Notes: generated from the letters alone by a model not told the origin. A stretch of 64,000 nt of DNA from Terriglobia bacterium (GCA_020073565.1 JAIQEY010000006.1:84907-148906); one strand, 5' to 3'. Numbered from the stretch's first letter, positions 1-11,580 are shown. A program made the numbers and translations.

Positions 1-452
1 TCCTTCGGACGATAGTCGGGAAGATAGACAGGGGCTTTCAGTCCCGAGAACCGTTGAACCCGCTGTCTTCCTTTCAGCCAGTCGAGGACCTCGCGTATTG
101 CTGCGGCTTGGTCCCAACGTGCCTCGATGCGATTGCTGGTGCGCAGCAACGGTGGCAGCGGATGGTCTCGCAGGAGGATGATGCCCAGACGAATCTTGTG
201 CTCCTCCACCTGTTGCGCCAGCAGCGAGGTCCATTCCTGTTCCGTCCAGGCGGACTTGGCCGCGTCGGGCGACCACACCAGAAGCGCCAGGTCTGATTGC
301 CCTAACCCTTCGTTGATCTTGGCAACGAAGTTCTCGCCGCGGCCGATATCGACCTCGCAGAGCCAGGGCTCGAAGTCGGCGGCCTCCAGCGCAGCGGCCA
401 GCCTCTGGACGAATTCCTTGTCCTTCGTGCTGTGGGAGAGGAAGACTTTCAT
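1..452 (-). CDS. TIR-domain protein, N-terminal part, truncated by the window edge
   Basis: My translation of the minus strand from ATG at 452: MKVFLSHSTKDKEFVQRLAAALEAADFEPWLCEVDIGRGENFVAKINEGLGQSDLALLVWSPDAAKSAWTEQEWTSLL..., open to the left edge. Typical TIR_2 pattern (FLSHSxKD, SPxxxxSxWxxxEW). Missing from the ORF track because it has no stop in the window. Confidence 0.88.
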   Translation of the reverse strand, partial: MKVFLSHSTKDKEFVQRLAAALEAADFEPWLCEVDIGRGENFVAKINEGLGQSDLALLVWSPDAAKSAWTEQEWTSLLAQQVEEHKIRLGIILLRDHPLPPLLRTSNRIEARWDQAAAIREVLDWLKGRQRVQRFSGLKAPVYLPDYRPK

Positions 453-625
453 CCACTTGCGACCTTTGCTGAGAAATGACTGGGTGGATTGTAGTCCGAA
501 CCTTCGAGGCGTTCCAATCTCTGTAAGTGGCACAAGCGACACAATGCGTGGACGGCGCTTTATTCTGTTTGGGAGGGGTGGTTCAGTGGATCTAGGTGTT
601 ACGGACGACTGTTGGTTGCGCGGCT

Positions 626-659
626 CCCAGGTCTCGAAAAGGGCGAGACCTGGGGCACC
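626..659. repeat. REP-like palindrome A
   Basis: CCCAGGTCTCG-aaaaggg-CGAGACCTGGG followed by GCACC: perfect 11-bp stem, 7-nt loop. Confidence 0.8.
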
Positions 660-678
660 ATGCTCCGAGCGGGTCAGC

Positions 679-705
679 GGCGTGAGTGGGGCCGTCACTC
701 GCGCC
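679..705. repeat. Imperfect palindrome B
   Basis: GGCGTGAGTG-gggccgt-CACTCGCGCC: 10-bp stem with one mismatch, 7-nt loop, between REP-like palindromes A and C. Confidence 0.5.
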
Positions 706-773
706 TTGGCGGGTGGGCCACATTAACGGGGCGTATAGCCGCGCTTTCTCAGCTTGGATCTGAGACAACTGGG

Positions 774-807
774 GGTGCGCCACTTCTCGCGCCGTTCGAG
801 AAGTGGC
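774..807. repeat. REP-like palindrome C (left flank of RAYT)
   Basis: GGTGC-GCCACTTCTCG-cgccgtt-CGAGAAGTGGC: perfect 11-bp stem, 7-nt loop. Confidence 0.85.
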
Positions 808-1443
808 CTACCCGACAGCTGGCAGGGCCGGGTTCCGCTCTTCCGAGGCGGGTGGTCTGACCTTCATCGTCAGGATCTGCCACTCGTTGACTCTTACCGG
901 CCCGCGTTCCCCAAGGCAGTAGGCGCGGAAACTGCTCCAGCGCCACAGCTCCGGAGACGTCACCAAACCGCGCCGGACCGGATTACGGTGCATGTAGCGC
1001 AACTTCTCGACGCGTTTGCGGCTCGTCCAGACGTTGAAATCGTAGAAGCGCTTCTGCCAGATGTGGTGCGGAACCGAGTCGAACAGACAGCCCTGCGACG
1101 GGTTGTGTCGCCGTCTCAGCTGCGCTAGGACGCGCCGGGCAAAGCCGAGTTTGAGAGCCTGCATCACGGTCGACGGATTCTTCTGTTGCGGTTCGCTGAT
1201 CAGCAGATGAATATGCTCGGGCATGACCACGTAGCCGACAACGACAAACTCGTAACGCTTGCGTACTTGCTCCAGCAGGGTGAGGAAGAGGTCACGACGG
1301 CGCGGGGTGCCGAGCAACGGCTGTCGGCGATAACAACTGCAAGTGATAAAGTGAAGGTCACCGGCACCGTAGTAGCGCTTTAGATTGCGCCGCATGACTC
1401 CAGAATAGCGGCGCAGAGATGCGGGTGCGGTGACGGCGGGCAC
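808..1443 (-). CDS. REP-associated tyrosine transposase (RAYT, Y1_Tnp/TnpA_REP family)
   Basis: 211 aa ORF with HFITCSCYRRQPLL, VVGYVVMPEHIHLLI and KLRYMHRNPVRRGLV, characteristic of the Y1 HUH-like family; flanked by palindromic repeats. Start may be internal (MRRNLKRYY). Confidence 0.9.
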   Translation of the reverse strand: MPAVTAPASLRRYSGVMRRNLKRYYGAGDLHFITCSCYRRQPLLGTPRRRDLFLTLLEQVRKRYEFVVVGYVVMPEHIHLLISEPQQKNPSTVMQALKLGFARRVLAQLRRRHNPSQGCLFDSVPHHIWQKRFYDFNVWTSRKRVEKLRYMHRNPVRRGLVTSPELWRWSSFRAYCLGERGPVRVNEWQILTMKVRPPASEERNPALPAVG

Positions 1444-1497
1444 CGTCCCACGGTGATGAAAGAATCAGAACCACGCGGCCCGCGATCGTGGCGGCAG

Positions 1498-1531
1498 GCC
1501 ACTTCTCGAAAAGCGCGAGAAGTGGCGCACC
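1498..1531. repeat. REP-like palindrome C' (right flank of RAYT, inverted relative to C)
   Basis: GCCACTTCTCG-aaaagcg-CGAGAAGTGGC-GCACC; same stem as 779-807 in opposite orientation. Confidence 0.85.
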
Positions 1532-1757
1532 CCCCAGTTGGTTGGTGTCAAGGATCAAACACCATCCGCGCTATACTGTCGGCGTTGATGTGGCCCACCC
1601 GCCATAGTTCCAAATTAGCCGACCGGGCCGCCGTCTGGGGTGACGTGGTGGTGCCGGGAGGGTGGTTTCCGGGGTTAGGGTTTTTGCCATGCCTTCTGAC
1701 CTGCCCCCTGCTTTCGTTCACGTAAGAATACGACAAACTTGTTCACACGGCGATCTT

Positions 1758-2738
1758 CTATTTGTGGGAACCCACCGACACTGCGGCTTGAGCGACACCT
1801 ACGTATTTATCGGCGCCGCCGTAATAGAAGAGGTAGTGGTCGCCCTGCGGGACGGCGCCTTCCACGAACACTACGTTTGGCACCTGGCCGACCTTCTCCC
1901 AATCTTTTTCTGGACCGAAGATAGGTTCCGAGCTGCGCGTGAGCAGGTGGCGGGGATCTTTGCGGTCGAAGATGGCGTAGCCGGTGCGATAGACGAGTTT
2001 GTCGTCGGCGCCGTTGTAGATGAGGACTATGCCGTCATTGGTGAGAATCGGGGCTGGGCCGGGTTCGGCTACGCGCGAGTCGAACTTTCCGGGACGGACG
2101 GGGAGCACGGGCGTGTCGAGCGCTTCGGTCCAGTGGGTGAGATCGGTGGAGTAGGCGAGGCCCATCTGATCGGTCTTGTCGGCGCTGGTGCCGAGAAAAT
2201 ACATCCAGTACTTGCCATCAATCTTTTCGGGCACGATGGCTCCCGACTTGGTCCAACCGACGTTCCATTTGCCTTTGTAGGCGGGGAGGATTACACCCAG
2301 GCGTGTCCAGTGAACCAGGTCCTTCGAGGAGGCGAGGCAGAGCTGGGCGTCTTTCTTGTTGAAGGCGGTATAGGTGAGGTAGTAGACGCCGTCGAACTCG
2401 ACCAGGCGCGGGTCTTCGACACCGCCGCCTCGCTCGTATGGGGCCAGCGCTGATAGCGTGGGCGCGAGATCTGGCTGGAAATGAATGCCGTCGGTGCTCT
2501 CAGCGCGGCCGAGGCGCGAGATGCCGATGCCATCTTGTGCGCGGTAGAGCATGACGAATTTTCCATGATAGAAGACGACCGCGGGGTTAAAGGTTCCAGC
2601 GGATTCCCAGCCCTCGCCCTGCGGGGAAAGAATCGGAGTTTCCGATGCGCGCTGCCAGTGCGTAACAGGGGACGGCGCGGTTTGAGCGGAGAGTAACGCG
2701 GTGGCAAGAAGGGCAGCGAAGATGATCCGCGGTTTCAT
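1758..2738 (-). CDS. GH130-like / five-bladed beta-propeller glycosidase-related protein, secreted
   Basis: ORF with signal-like start MKPRIIFAALLATALLSAQ (ATG at 2738) and repeated blades (FYHGKFVMLYRAQDG, GVEDPRLVEFDGVYYLTYTAFN, YNGADDKLVYRTGYAIFD) typical of GH43/GH130-like proteins. Confidence 0.7.
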   Translation of the reverse strand: MKPRIIFAALLATALLSAQTAPSPVTHWQRASETPILSPQGEGWESAGTFNPAVVFYHGKFVMLYRAQDGIGISRLGRAESTDGIHFQPDLAPTLSALAPYERGGGVEDPRLVEFDGVYYLTYTAFNKKDAQLCLASSKDLVHWTRLGVILPAYKGKWNVGWTKSGAIVPEKIDGKYWMYFLGTSADKTDQMGLAYSTDLTHWTEALDTPVLPVRPGKFDSRVAEPGPAPILTNDGIVLIYNGADDKLVYRTGYAIFDRKDPRHLLTRSSEPIFGPEKDWEKVGQVPNVVFVEGAVPQGDHYLFYYGGADKYVGVAQAAVSVGSHK

Positions 2739-2815
2739 GGGGACATTGTAGTGGAGAGGCGAGTTCTTCGTCGGGGTGGGAGACGAATGAAGATGCGCGT
2801 TCATTGGCAGCGTGT

Positions 2816-2864
2816 GCGGCGGGCGAGGACGCCCGCCGGACAGCCGGCGGGACGCCGGCGCTAC
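2816..2864. repeat. GC-rich REP-like element 1
   Basis: gcggcgggcgaggacgcccgccggacagccggcgggacgccggcgctac; two nested palindromes ending in GCGCTAC. Confidence 0.75.
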
Positions 2865-2865
2865 A

Positions 2866-5403
2866 TCACTCGGTGCGAAGGGCCCGAATGGGTTCAAGCG
2901 AGGCTGCCCTGCGAGCGGGCAGGAGGGTGGCGATGAGAGCTGCGATGCTCAACACCAAGGTCGTGATCAGCAAAATGTCCGGGGCGTAGGGTTTCACTCC
3001 AAACAATTGGGTGGTCATCGCGCGGCCGGCCAGGATAGTTGCGGGAATGCCGATGGCCAACCCGATTCCGATCTGCAGAAACGCTCCGTGGAGCACCAGC
3101 CGCAGGACATCCAGCCGGCCTGCGCCGAGCGCCATGCGGATTCCGATTTCGCTGGTGCGGCGCTCGACCGAATAAGCGGTGACGCCATAGAGGCCGACAG
3201 ACGCCAGCACGAGCGCCAGCAAGCCGAACAAAGAAGTCAGTTTCGCGAGCATCGCCTGCTGGGCAAAGTTTCCGTCCACTTGAGTAGCGAAGCTCATAAA
3301 GTCAATCACGGCAAGATCGGGGTTCACCTGCGCGAGGGCGCGCCGGACCTGCGGCTCCAGCCCGGGCACGTTGCCCTGAGTCATCAGCACGATGGCGTTC
3401 AAGTAGTGTGAGACATCTTCGAACGCCTTAAATCGTGGTTGGTCATAGACGATCTGCTGGGTGGAGGACAGGAAAAAGGTCGGGGGGATCTCGCGGGTGG
3501 GCTCGCGGTATTGGGTATCCTCGGTGATGCCGACGATTTCGTAGGCGCCAGCGTATTTCTGATCCAGATTTCCGAAATGTTGTCCGATCGGATCCTCGTC
3601 TTTGAAGAACTTCTTCGCAAAAGTCTGGTTGACGACAGCGACGTTGCGCGAAGTGCCCGTGTCCTGCTCCGAGATGGCGCGGCCCTTCACAATCTTCGTG
3701 CCGATGGTCTCGAAGTAGCCTTCACTGACTCGCACCCAGGAGGCTACATTCTGATCACTATCGGGCGGAGGAGGGGCTTGCCCCTCGATGTAGACGACCT
3801 CGTTCCAGTTGTCTCCCTCCATTGGACTGTACATGGCAAAACTGACCCGGCTCATGCCCGGGATCCCTGCCAGGGTATCGTGAAGCTGGCGGTAGAAAGC
3901 GGGGAGTCTTTCCGGCGTATATCCCGCCATCTGTGGGTCGATGTGCAAGATGTAGCGGTTGGCGGTCTCGAACCCGAAGTGCTGATGGTGCATGTTTTGC
4001 AAGCTCTGGACCAGCAATCCTGCAGCACACAACAGCACCAGCGAGAGCGCTGCCTGGATCACCACCAGGGATTTTTGGGTCCAGCCACTTGCATGCGGCG
4101 TGGAACGGTGGGCGCCGCGCAAGGCATCGGCTGGATCGGTGTGGGCCGTCATCCAGGCAGGGGCAACCCCAAACACGATTCCGGTCAGCAGGGAAACAGC
4201 AAAGGTGAAACCTAGAACTGGCAACGAAGGCATCGGGTTGATCGCGACTGGGTTGTCTTGGAACGCAAGGCGGAGGATGAGACGAGTGCCCCAAAACGCG
4301 AGGGCAACGCCCACGATGCCTCCGAACACAGCGAGCACGGTACTTTCGGTCAGCACTTGCACGACCTGCCGCGACCGGGATGCGCCGAGCGCGGTTCGGA
4401 CGGACGTCTGCTGCCGACGAGTGGCCGCGCGCACCAGCATCAGGTTGGCCACGTTGGCACACGCAATCAACAGGACGAAGCCAGAGACCCACAGCAGAAG
4501 ATGCAAGGCTGACTGATATTGGTCGCGCATCATCTGGACACCAGCGCCCCCGGGCGAAAGATGCAGGGTCTGCTTCGGTATCATCGCTTGCTCTCCGGGA
4601 TTGAGCTTGCTGACCGGGCTTGAAAGCCACTGCTGTAACTCCAGTTGCAGATGGGTTTCAATGCTTTTCGGATCAGCACCCGGTGCCAGCCGGCCGATCA
4701 GATCCAGCCAGTCGGAAGTGGGGAAATCCAGAAGGGCGCCGGCGCGGTCAATCAGGGGTTCGTCTGCCAAGGGGATCCAGAAAGCGGGGATGCTCTCCAT
4801 GCGGTCGCCGTAGAAGCCGGGAGGCGCGACGCCTACGACCGTGAAGGGTTGACCATTGAAAGTAAAGCTCGCACCGACGACCGAGGGGTCACGGCCGTAC
4901 TTTTGTTGCCAGGTGGAATAACTCATGATCGCGACCGGATCGGCTCCCTTGCGATCGTCCTCTGCATGGAATACCCGCCCGGCGTAGGCACCGATACCAA
5001 ACATGGAAAAGTAGTTTCCGGCGACATACTGCATCCGTTGAGACTCGGCGGGCTGGTTGCTCCCGCTGCGGCGAACTCCCATCAAACTGCGCCCGGCCTG
5101 GAAGGCGGCGAGCTCGGTAAAACCGGCCGTTCCGTCGCGGAATGTCTTGTACTTGTCGTAGGAGAAAATCGACCAGTCATCCTGCAGACCGCCGTTGACG
5201 CAGCAGTTCTCGACGTCGCCGACGCGATAGAGTTCGCTGGGCTTGGCTACCGGCAAGGACTTCAGCAATACGGCGTGAACGAGCGTGAAGATGGCGGTGG
5301 TCGCGCCGATTCCCAGCGCAAGCGTCAGCACCGCCGTGGCCGTAAACCCGGGAGCGTGAGCGAACTGCCTCATTGCGTATCGGACATCTTCGGTGAATTG
5401 CAT
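2866..5403 (-). CDS. ABC transporter permease, MacB/FtsX-like (ADOP family)
   Basis: 845 aa; [51 protein letters not shown], plus two FtsX-type permease regions. Confidence 0.9.
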   Translation of the reverse strand: MQFTEDVRYAMRQFAHAPGFTATAVLTLALGIGATTAIFTLVHAVLLKSLPVAKPSELYRVGDVENCCVNGGLQDDWSIFSYDKYKTFRDGTAGFTELAAFQAGRSLMGVRRSGSNQPAESQRMQYVAGNYFSMFGIGAYAGRVFHAEDDRKGADPVAIMSYSTWQQKYGRDPSVVGASFTFNGQPFTVVGVAPPGFYGDRMESIPAFWIPLADEPLIDRAGALLDFPTSDWLDLIGRLAPGADPKSIETHLQLELQQWLSSPVSKLNPGEQAMIPKQTLHLSPGGAGVQMMRDQYQSALHLLLWVSGFVLLIACANVANLMLVRAATRRQQTSVRTALGASRSRQVVQVLTESTVLAVFGGIVGVALAFWGTRLILRLAFQDNPVAINPMPSLPVLGFTFAVSLLTGIVFGVAPAWMTAHTDPADALRGAHRSTPHASGWTQKSLVVIQAALSLVLLCAAGLLVQSLQNMHHQHFGFETANRYILHIDPQMAGYTPERLPAFYRQLHDTLAGIPGMSRVSFAMYSPMEGDNWNEVVYIEGQAPPPPDSDQNVASWVRVSEGYFETIGTKIVKGRAISEQDTGTSRNVAVVNQTFAKKFFKDEDPIGQHFGNLDQKYAGAYEIVGITEDTQYREPTREIPPTFFLSSTQQIVYDQPRFKAFEDVSHYLNAIVLMTQGNVPGLEPQVRRALAQVNPDLAVIDFMSFATQVDGNFAQQAMLAKLTSLFGLLALVLASVGLYGVTAYSVERRTSEIGIRMALGAGRLDVLRLVLHGAFLQIGIGLAIGIPATILAGRAMTTQLFGVKPYAPDILLITTLVLSIAALIATLLPARRAASLEPIRALRTE

Positions 5404-5599
5404 TGTCCCTCCGGCTATCTGGTACGAATTGGCGTTACTGAATGTTCACGGGCCGCGGAGGTTCGACGGGTCTGACCGGCGGTTGGTGAGCAGGGGGACT
5501 AGCGCCCTGATGCGCATTCTGCGGGAACCCCAACTGCGCCACAGTCAAAGCCTTCGCGCCCAAACATCTCATCTCCGGGGTAGGGGCCCTTCGACTCCG

Positions 5600-5626
5600 C
5601 AGGAATCTCGCTTTGCGAGATTCCTG
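5600..5626. repeat. Perfect intergenic hairpin
   Basis: CAGGAATCTCGC-ttt-GCGAGATTCCTG, 12-bp stem, between tpiA and the permease gene. Confidence 0.65.
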
Positions 5627-5676
5627 TTCCGCTCAGGGTGACAGGCGGTTAAGGGGTCAGACGGATGGAAACGGCT

Positions 5677-6422
<746 letters not shown>

Positions 6423-6426
<4 letters not shown>

Positions 6427-7031
6427 GAAGGACCTTTCTCGAAGATAACGGAATTCGCCGGTTGTTGCTGGGACAATTTTTCGGCTTCCCGGACGAAGAC
6501 CTGGCAGGTGGAAACATCGAAGAGCACGAAGCGGACGTGCTGCACATGCACACAGGTTGGCAGAGCTTCGGCGATGGTCTTGACGGCGACTTGGGCGGCT
6601 TCGTGCACTGGATAGCCGTAGGCTCCGGTCGAGATGGCTGGAAAGGCCAGGGATCGGATTGCGTGATCGTCGGCGAGCTGGATCGATTCGCGGTAGCAAC
6701 GGGCTAACGTTTCAGCCTCGCGCTGCCGGCCTCCCCAATACACCGGGCCGACGGTGTGGATCACATGCTTGGCGGGCAAGCGGCCGCCGGTGGTCATGAT
6801 GGCTTTGCCGGCGGGGAGAGTGCCGATGTTGGCCACGATTCGCTTGCACTCTTGCAGGATCGATGGGCCGCCGGCGCGGTGGATTGCTCCGTCGACACCT
6901 CCACCGCCGAGCAGAGACGAGTTGGCGGCGTTGACGATGGCCTCCGTCGTTTCCTTGGTGATGTCGGCGGGGCCGGCGAGTTCGAGGGTTTTGCCGTCGG
7001 CGAAGGTTAGGCGAGCTGCGAAGTCGGACAT
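6423..7031 (-). CDS. Macro-domain protein (putative ADP-ribosyl/O-acetyl-ADP-ribose hydrolase)
   Basis: AIVNAANSSLLGGGGVDGAIHRAGGPSI, HTVGPVYWGG, LAFPAISTGAYGYP: MacroD-type motifs. Overlaps the tpiA start by 4 nt. Confidence 0.93.
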
Positions 7032-7035
7032 AGCA

Positions 7036-7089
7036 GCCCCTTAAGGGGCAGTCGTTGAAATCTGCATTCGGCATCGCTAAAGCGATGTC
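7036..7089. repeat. Two adjacent hairpins between pgk and the macro gene
   Basis: GCCCCTTAAGGGGC (7036-7049) and GGCATCGCTaaAGCGATGtCC (7070-7089). Confidence 0.55.
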
Positions 7090-7127
7090 CTGATACGAAG
7101 CCTGGCGGCGAAAACAAGCGCCAGCGC

Positions 7128-8339
<1,212 letters not shown>

Positions 8340-8418
8340 TAGGCACCTGTTGTGGTCGTTCGTCGTCTGCGGCGTTCTATCCCAACTGGGCCGACATCAC
8401 AGAATCTTGGCAGATTGC

Positions 8419-8497
8419 GGTGGCGGGCGAGGGCGCCCGCCACCACAGCCGGCGGGGCGCCGGCGCTACGCCACAGCCGGCGAGACGCCGGCGCTAC
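8419..8497. repeat. GC-rich REP-like element 2 (tandem)
   Basis: ggtggcgggcgagggcgcccgccaccacagccggcggggcgccggcgctac followed by gccacagccggcgagacgccggcgctac. Confidence 0.8.
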
Positions 8498-8500
8498 TGA

Positions 8501-9511
8501 CTACAGGCCTTTTGCTGCCATGTAGTTGATCAGGTCGCGGACGCGGCAGGAGTATCCCCACTCGTTGTCGTACCAGGAGATCACCTTCACGCAGTTGCCG
8601 CCGACCACCAGGGTCATGGGCGCGTCGACGATGGAGGAGCGAGCGTCGCCTTTGAAGTCGGACGAGACCAACTCGCCTTCCTCGAAACCCAGATAGCCCT
8701 TCAGCGGGCCGGACTCGGAGGCCTTTTTCAGGGCGGCATTGACCTCTTCTTTAGTGGTCTTCTTTTCTACCCAGACGACGAGGTCGACGACCGAGACGTT
8801 GGGCGTGGGCACGCGCATGGCGAAGCCGTCGAGTTTTCCAGCCAGATCAGGGATGACGAGCTTGAGCGCCTTGGCTGCGCCGGTCGAGGTTGGGATCATG
8901 TTGATCGCCGCCGCACGGGCACGCCGCAGGTCTTTGTGGGGGAAGTCGAGGATCACCTGATCGTTGGTATAGGAGTGGATGGTGGTCATTGTGCCGCTGA
9001 CGATCTTGAAGGTGTCGTTAACGACCTTGGCGATCGGGGCAAGACAATTCGTGGTGCAGGAGGCGTTCGAGACGATGTGGTGCTTGGCGGGATCGTACTT
9101 GTCTTCGTTGACGCCGAGCACGAGGGTGACATCTTCGTTTTTCGCGGGAGCGGAAATGATGACTTTCTTCACGGGGCCGCGCAGATGTTTCTTGGCTTCG
9201 TTGGCATCGGTGAAGCGGCCGGTGGACTCGATCACGAGCTGTGCGCCGACGGACTCCCAGGGCAGGGCGGCGGGGTCTTTTTCCTTGAAGACCTTAATGG
9301 TCTTGCCGTCGACCGAGATGCTGTCCGGGCCGGCGGTGATCTTGTTGGGCAGGTTGCCGAGGATCGAGTCGTATTTGAGCAGGTGTGCGAGTGTCTTCGG
9401 ATCGGTGAGATCGTTGACGGCGACGAATTCGAGGTTCTTGTCGGCGAGCGAGGTGCGAAGAACGTTGCGCCCGATGCGTCCGAAACCGTTAATGCCTACT
9501 TTGACAGCCAT
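8501..9511 (-). CDS. gap: Glyceraldehyde-3-phosphate dehydrogenase, type I
   Basis: [19 protein letters not shown]..., [30 protein letters not shown]. Confidence 0.98.
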   Translation of the reverse strand: MAVKVGINGFGRIGRNVLRTSLADKNLEFVAVNDLTDPKTLAHLLKYDSILGNLPNKITAGPDSISVDGKTIKVFKEKDPAALPWESVGAQLVIESTGRFTDANEAKKHLRGPVKKVIISAPAKNEDVTLVLGVNEDKYDPAKHHIVSNASCTTNCLAPIAKVVNDTFKIVSGTMTTIHSYTNDQVILDFPHKDLRRARAAAINMIPTSTGAAKALKLVIPDLAGKLDGFAMRVPTPNVSVVDLVVWVEKKTTKEEVNAALKKASESGPLKGYLGFEEGELVSSDFKGDARSSIVDAPMTLVVGGNCVKVISWYDNEWGYSCRVRDLINYMAAKGL

Positions 9512-9614
9512 TGTTCCTCCGATAAAAGGTTGGGGCTAAATAAGAAATCAGGGGCCCTGAGATAAGCTTCGATGGTAACAGGGTCGAGGAGTCAGCGTAA
9601 ACGTCATGGGGCGG

Positions 9615-9684
9615 AATCAAACCACAAAGGACACGAAGTCACACGAAGGTAGGAAGTCAAGGGGTGGTCCTTCATGGTTTGATT
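9615..9684. repeat. Imperfect inverted repeat 3' of the PPOX gene
   Basis: aatcaaaccacaaaggac (9615-9632) versus gtccttcatggtttgatt (9667-9684): 16 of 18 complementary, with acgaagtcacacgaagg between. Confidence 0.6.
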
Positions 9685-10054
9685 AGCTCCGTGGAGCCGG
9701 AATAATTTCGACGTAGACGTCGGTGTTGCGCCATAGCAGAGGGACGCGGGCCAGCCAGTATTTTGCATTGATGAGGCGGCGTACTCTGGCGACCTCTTCG
9801 GGCGGCAGGATTCGTGCAGTTCCCGAGAATTCCGGGCCGGTGATTTTGCCGCGGATGGTGCAGGGCGCAAATTTCACCTGCGGGTTGTTGCGGACACGCT
9901 TGTATTTCCATAACTTGCTGCTGGTCATGAAGTAGAGCTTGCCGTCGTCTTCGGCGAACCAGATGGGCGTGTAGACGGCAACGCCGTTTTTGCGGAAGGT
10001 TGCCAGGCTGATGTACCGCTGGCCTTGGATTTCGGGGGGAATCGCGGAAGTCAT
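9683..10054 (-). CDS. PPOX-class (F420-dependent/FMN-binding split-barrel) oxidoreductase
   Basis: 123 aa: RYISLATFRKNGVAVYTPIWFAEDDGKLYFMTSSKLWKYKRVRNNPQVKFAPC. Confidence 0.82.
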   Translation of the reverse strand: MTSAIPPEIQGQRYISLATFRKNGVAVYTPIWFAEDDGKLYFMTSSKLWKYKRVRNNPQVKFAPCTIRGKITGPEFSGTARILPPEEVARVRRLINAKYWLARVPLLWRNTDVYVEIIPAPRS

Positions 10055-10170
10055 ACGATCATTCTAATAATTTCCTGGGTTTGTGGTGTTCTTGGAACCG
10101 AAATCAGGGTGGTTTTGTAAGACGAGGGTGCGTGCCCATACAATAGCTGCTCTATTTCATCGAGGCACGA

Positions 10171-11577
10171 ATGAGCGACAGTTGGAAGCGATGGGAGGGT
10201 CAGTTGGTCAGTGACAAGTTCCCGCTGCAGCGTTTGTTGGGTCGGTCCGAGCATGGAACTGTTTTTCTGGTCGACAAGAGCGCGGGCGGCAGGCCACAGA
10301 CGGCCATCAAATTTGTTCCCGCAGCTTCGGTCGATGCGAATGAGCAGTTGCGGCAGTGGAAGGTGGCGGCCGATCTGGATCGTCCCAATGTGATTCGCAT
10401 TTTCGAATCGGGCCGGTGCGACCTGGGCGGCACTGAGTTTCTTTACGTGCTGACCGAGTATGCAGAAGAGGAGTTGTCGCAGATTCTTCCGGAGCGGGCG
10501 CTCACGGACCAGGAAGCGCGGCAGGTGCTGGATGCTGTCTTGAAGGGGTTGGCATACGTTCACGCCAAGGGTTTTGTGCATGGAGGCATAAAGCCCTCGA
10601 ATATTCTGGCTGCCGGGGACGTGGTGAAAATATCGAGCGATTCACTTCGTGCCGCAGGGGCAGGGAAGCTGCGGCAGGGAGAGAAGAGTGCGTACGACGC
10701 GCCGGAGACGGCGAGGGGTCAACTGGGGCCGCCGGCCGATGTGTGGTCGCTGGGCGTTACCCTGGTGGAAATGCTGACGCAGCGGTTGCCGGTTCTGGAT
10801 TCCGAGGCGGGGAATGAAAGGGCTTTGCCCGATGGAATTCCGCAACCGTTTCGAGAGATCGTCGAAAACTGCCTGCAAATCGATCCTGCCAAGCGGTGGG
10901 CGGTGGCGGAGATTGCTGCTCGGCTGGACACTGGAAAGAGAGAAGCGCCTGGTGCCCAAGCGCTGCCCAGCGAACCTGCGGCGCGGGCCGGGAGGGAAGC
11001 AGGGGCAGCAGTCTTATCGTATGCAGGCGATCAGAAGACATCTGCGAAGTGGCCTTATGCGCTGGCGTTCGTTGCGGTGGTGGTGGTCGCGGCGGTCTTG
11101 GTTCTGAAGCCGAAGGCACCTGTCCCTTTTTCGGAGGCGCGGACAGGAGTGTCCGCGCTACATCCAGAGGCTGCGGGAAGCGGGGCTACCGAAGCTTCTT
11201 CTTCCGCACATGCCGAACCCGCGGAGGCGGGGTCCGATCAGGGTCGCAATGACGAGATGTTGACGAAACCTGGTACCCGCGGCGGTGTGGCGACTCGGGT
11301 CATACCACGTGTATCGCCGGGTGCGCGGCATACGATCCGGGGCAAGATCCGAGTGCCTGTGAAAGTAGATGTGGATGCAGCAGGCAACGTCACACAAGCG
11401 CGGCTGCAATCCGCCGTGGCGAGCGAGTATTTTGCGCGTCTTGCGCTGGAGGCGGCTCGGGGCTGGAAATTCAAGCCGGTGCGGGCCAATGGTCAAGCGG
11501 TCCCGAGCGAGTGGGTGGTGCGGTTTTATTTCAGTCGGGGTGGGACCGATGGCTCGGCGGAGCAAACTGCGCCATAG
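10171..11577 (+). CDS. Protein kinase-like (pseudokinase) domain, transmembrane segment and TonB C-terminal-like domain
   Basis: Kinase fold motifs (TAIKFVP, FVHGGIKPSNIL, VKISSDSLR, YDAPE, DVWSLGVTLVEML), TM WPYALAFVAVVVVAAVLVL, C-terminal IRVPVKVDVDAAGNVTQARL...AARGWKFKPVRANGQAVPSEWVVRFYF. Confidence 0.88.
   Translation: MSDSWKRWEGQLVSDKFPLQRLLGRSEHGTVFLVDKSAGGRPQTAIKFVPAASVDANEQLRQWKVAADLDRPNVIRIFESGRCDLGGTEFLYVLTEYAEEELSQILPERALTDQEARQVLDAVLKGLAYVHAKGFVHGGIKPSNILAAGDVVKISSDSLRAAGAGKLRQGEKSAYDAPETARGQLGPPADVWSLGVTLVEMLTQRLPVLDSEAGNERALPDGIPQPFREIVENCLQIDPAKRWAVAEIAARLDTGKREAPGAQALPSEPAARAGREAGAAVLSYAGDQKTSAKWPYALAFVAVVVVAAVLVLKPKAPVPFSEARTGVSALHPEAAGSGATEASSSAHAEPAEAGSDQGRNDEMLTKPGTRGGVATRVIPRVSPGARHTIRGKIRVPVKVDVDAAGNVTQARLQSAVASEYFARLALEAARGWKFKPVRANGQAVPSEWVVRFYFSRGGTDGSAEQTAP
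11137..11161. repeat. Palindromic REP-like sequence inside a CDS
   Basis: GCGCGGACA-ggag-TGTCCGCGC followed by TAC; encodes linker ARTGVSALHP of the 10171-11577 gene. Confidence 0.65.
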
Positions 11578-11580
11578 CGG

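Noticed and set aside
612-860. Small ORFs overlapping the RAYT left flank (592-783, 612-860, 754-1128)
   Set aside because: They translate palindromic REP DNA or the RAYT antisense strand; no protein family is recognisable.
1662-2453. Long plus-strand ORF (263 aa)
   Set aside because: Antisense shadow of the GH130-like gene; no recognisable family, and high-GC codon bias commonly yields such ORFs.
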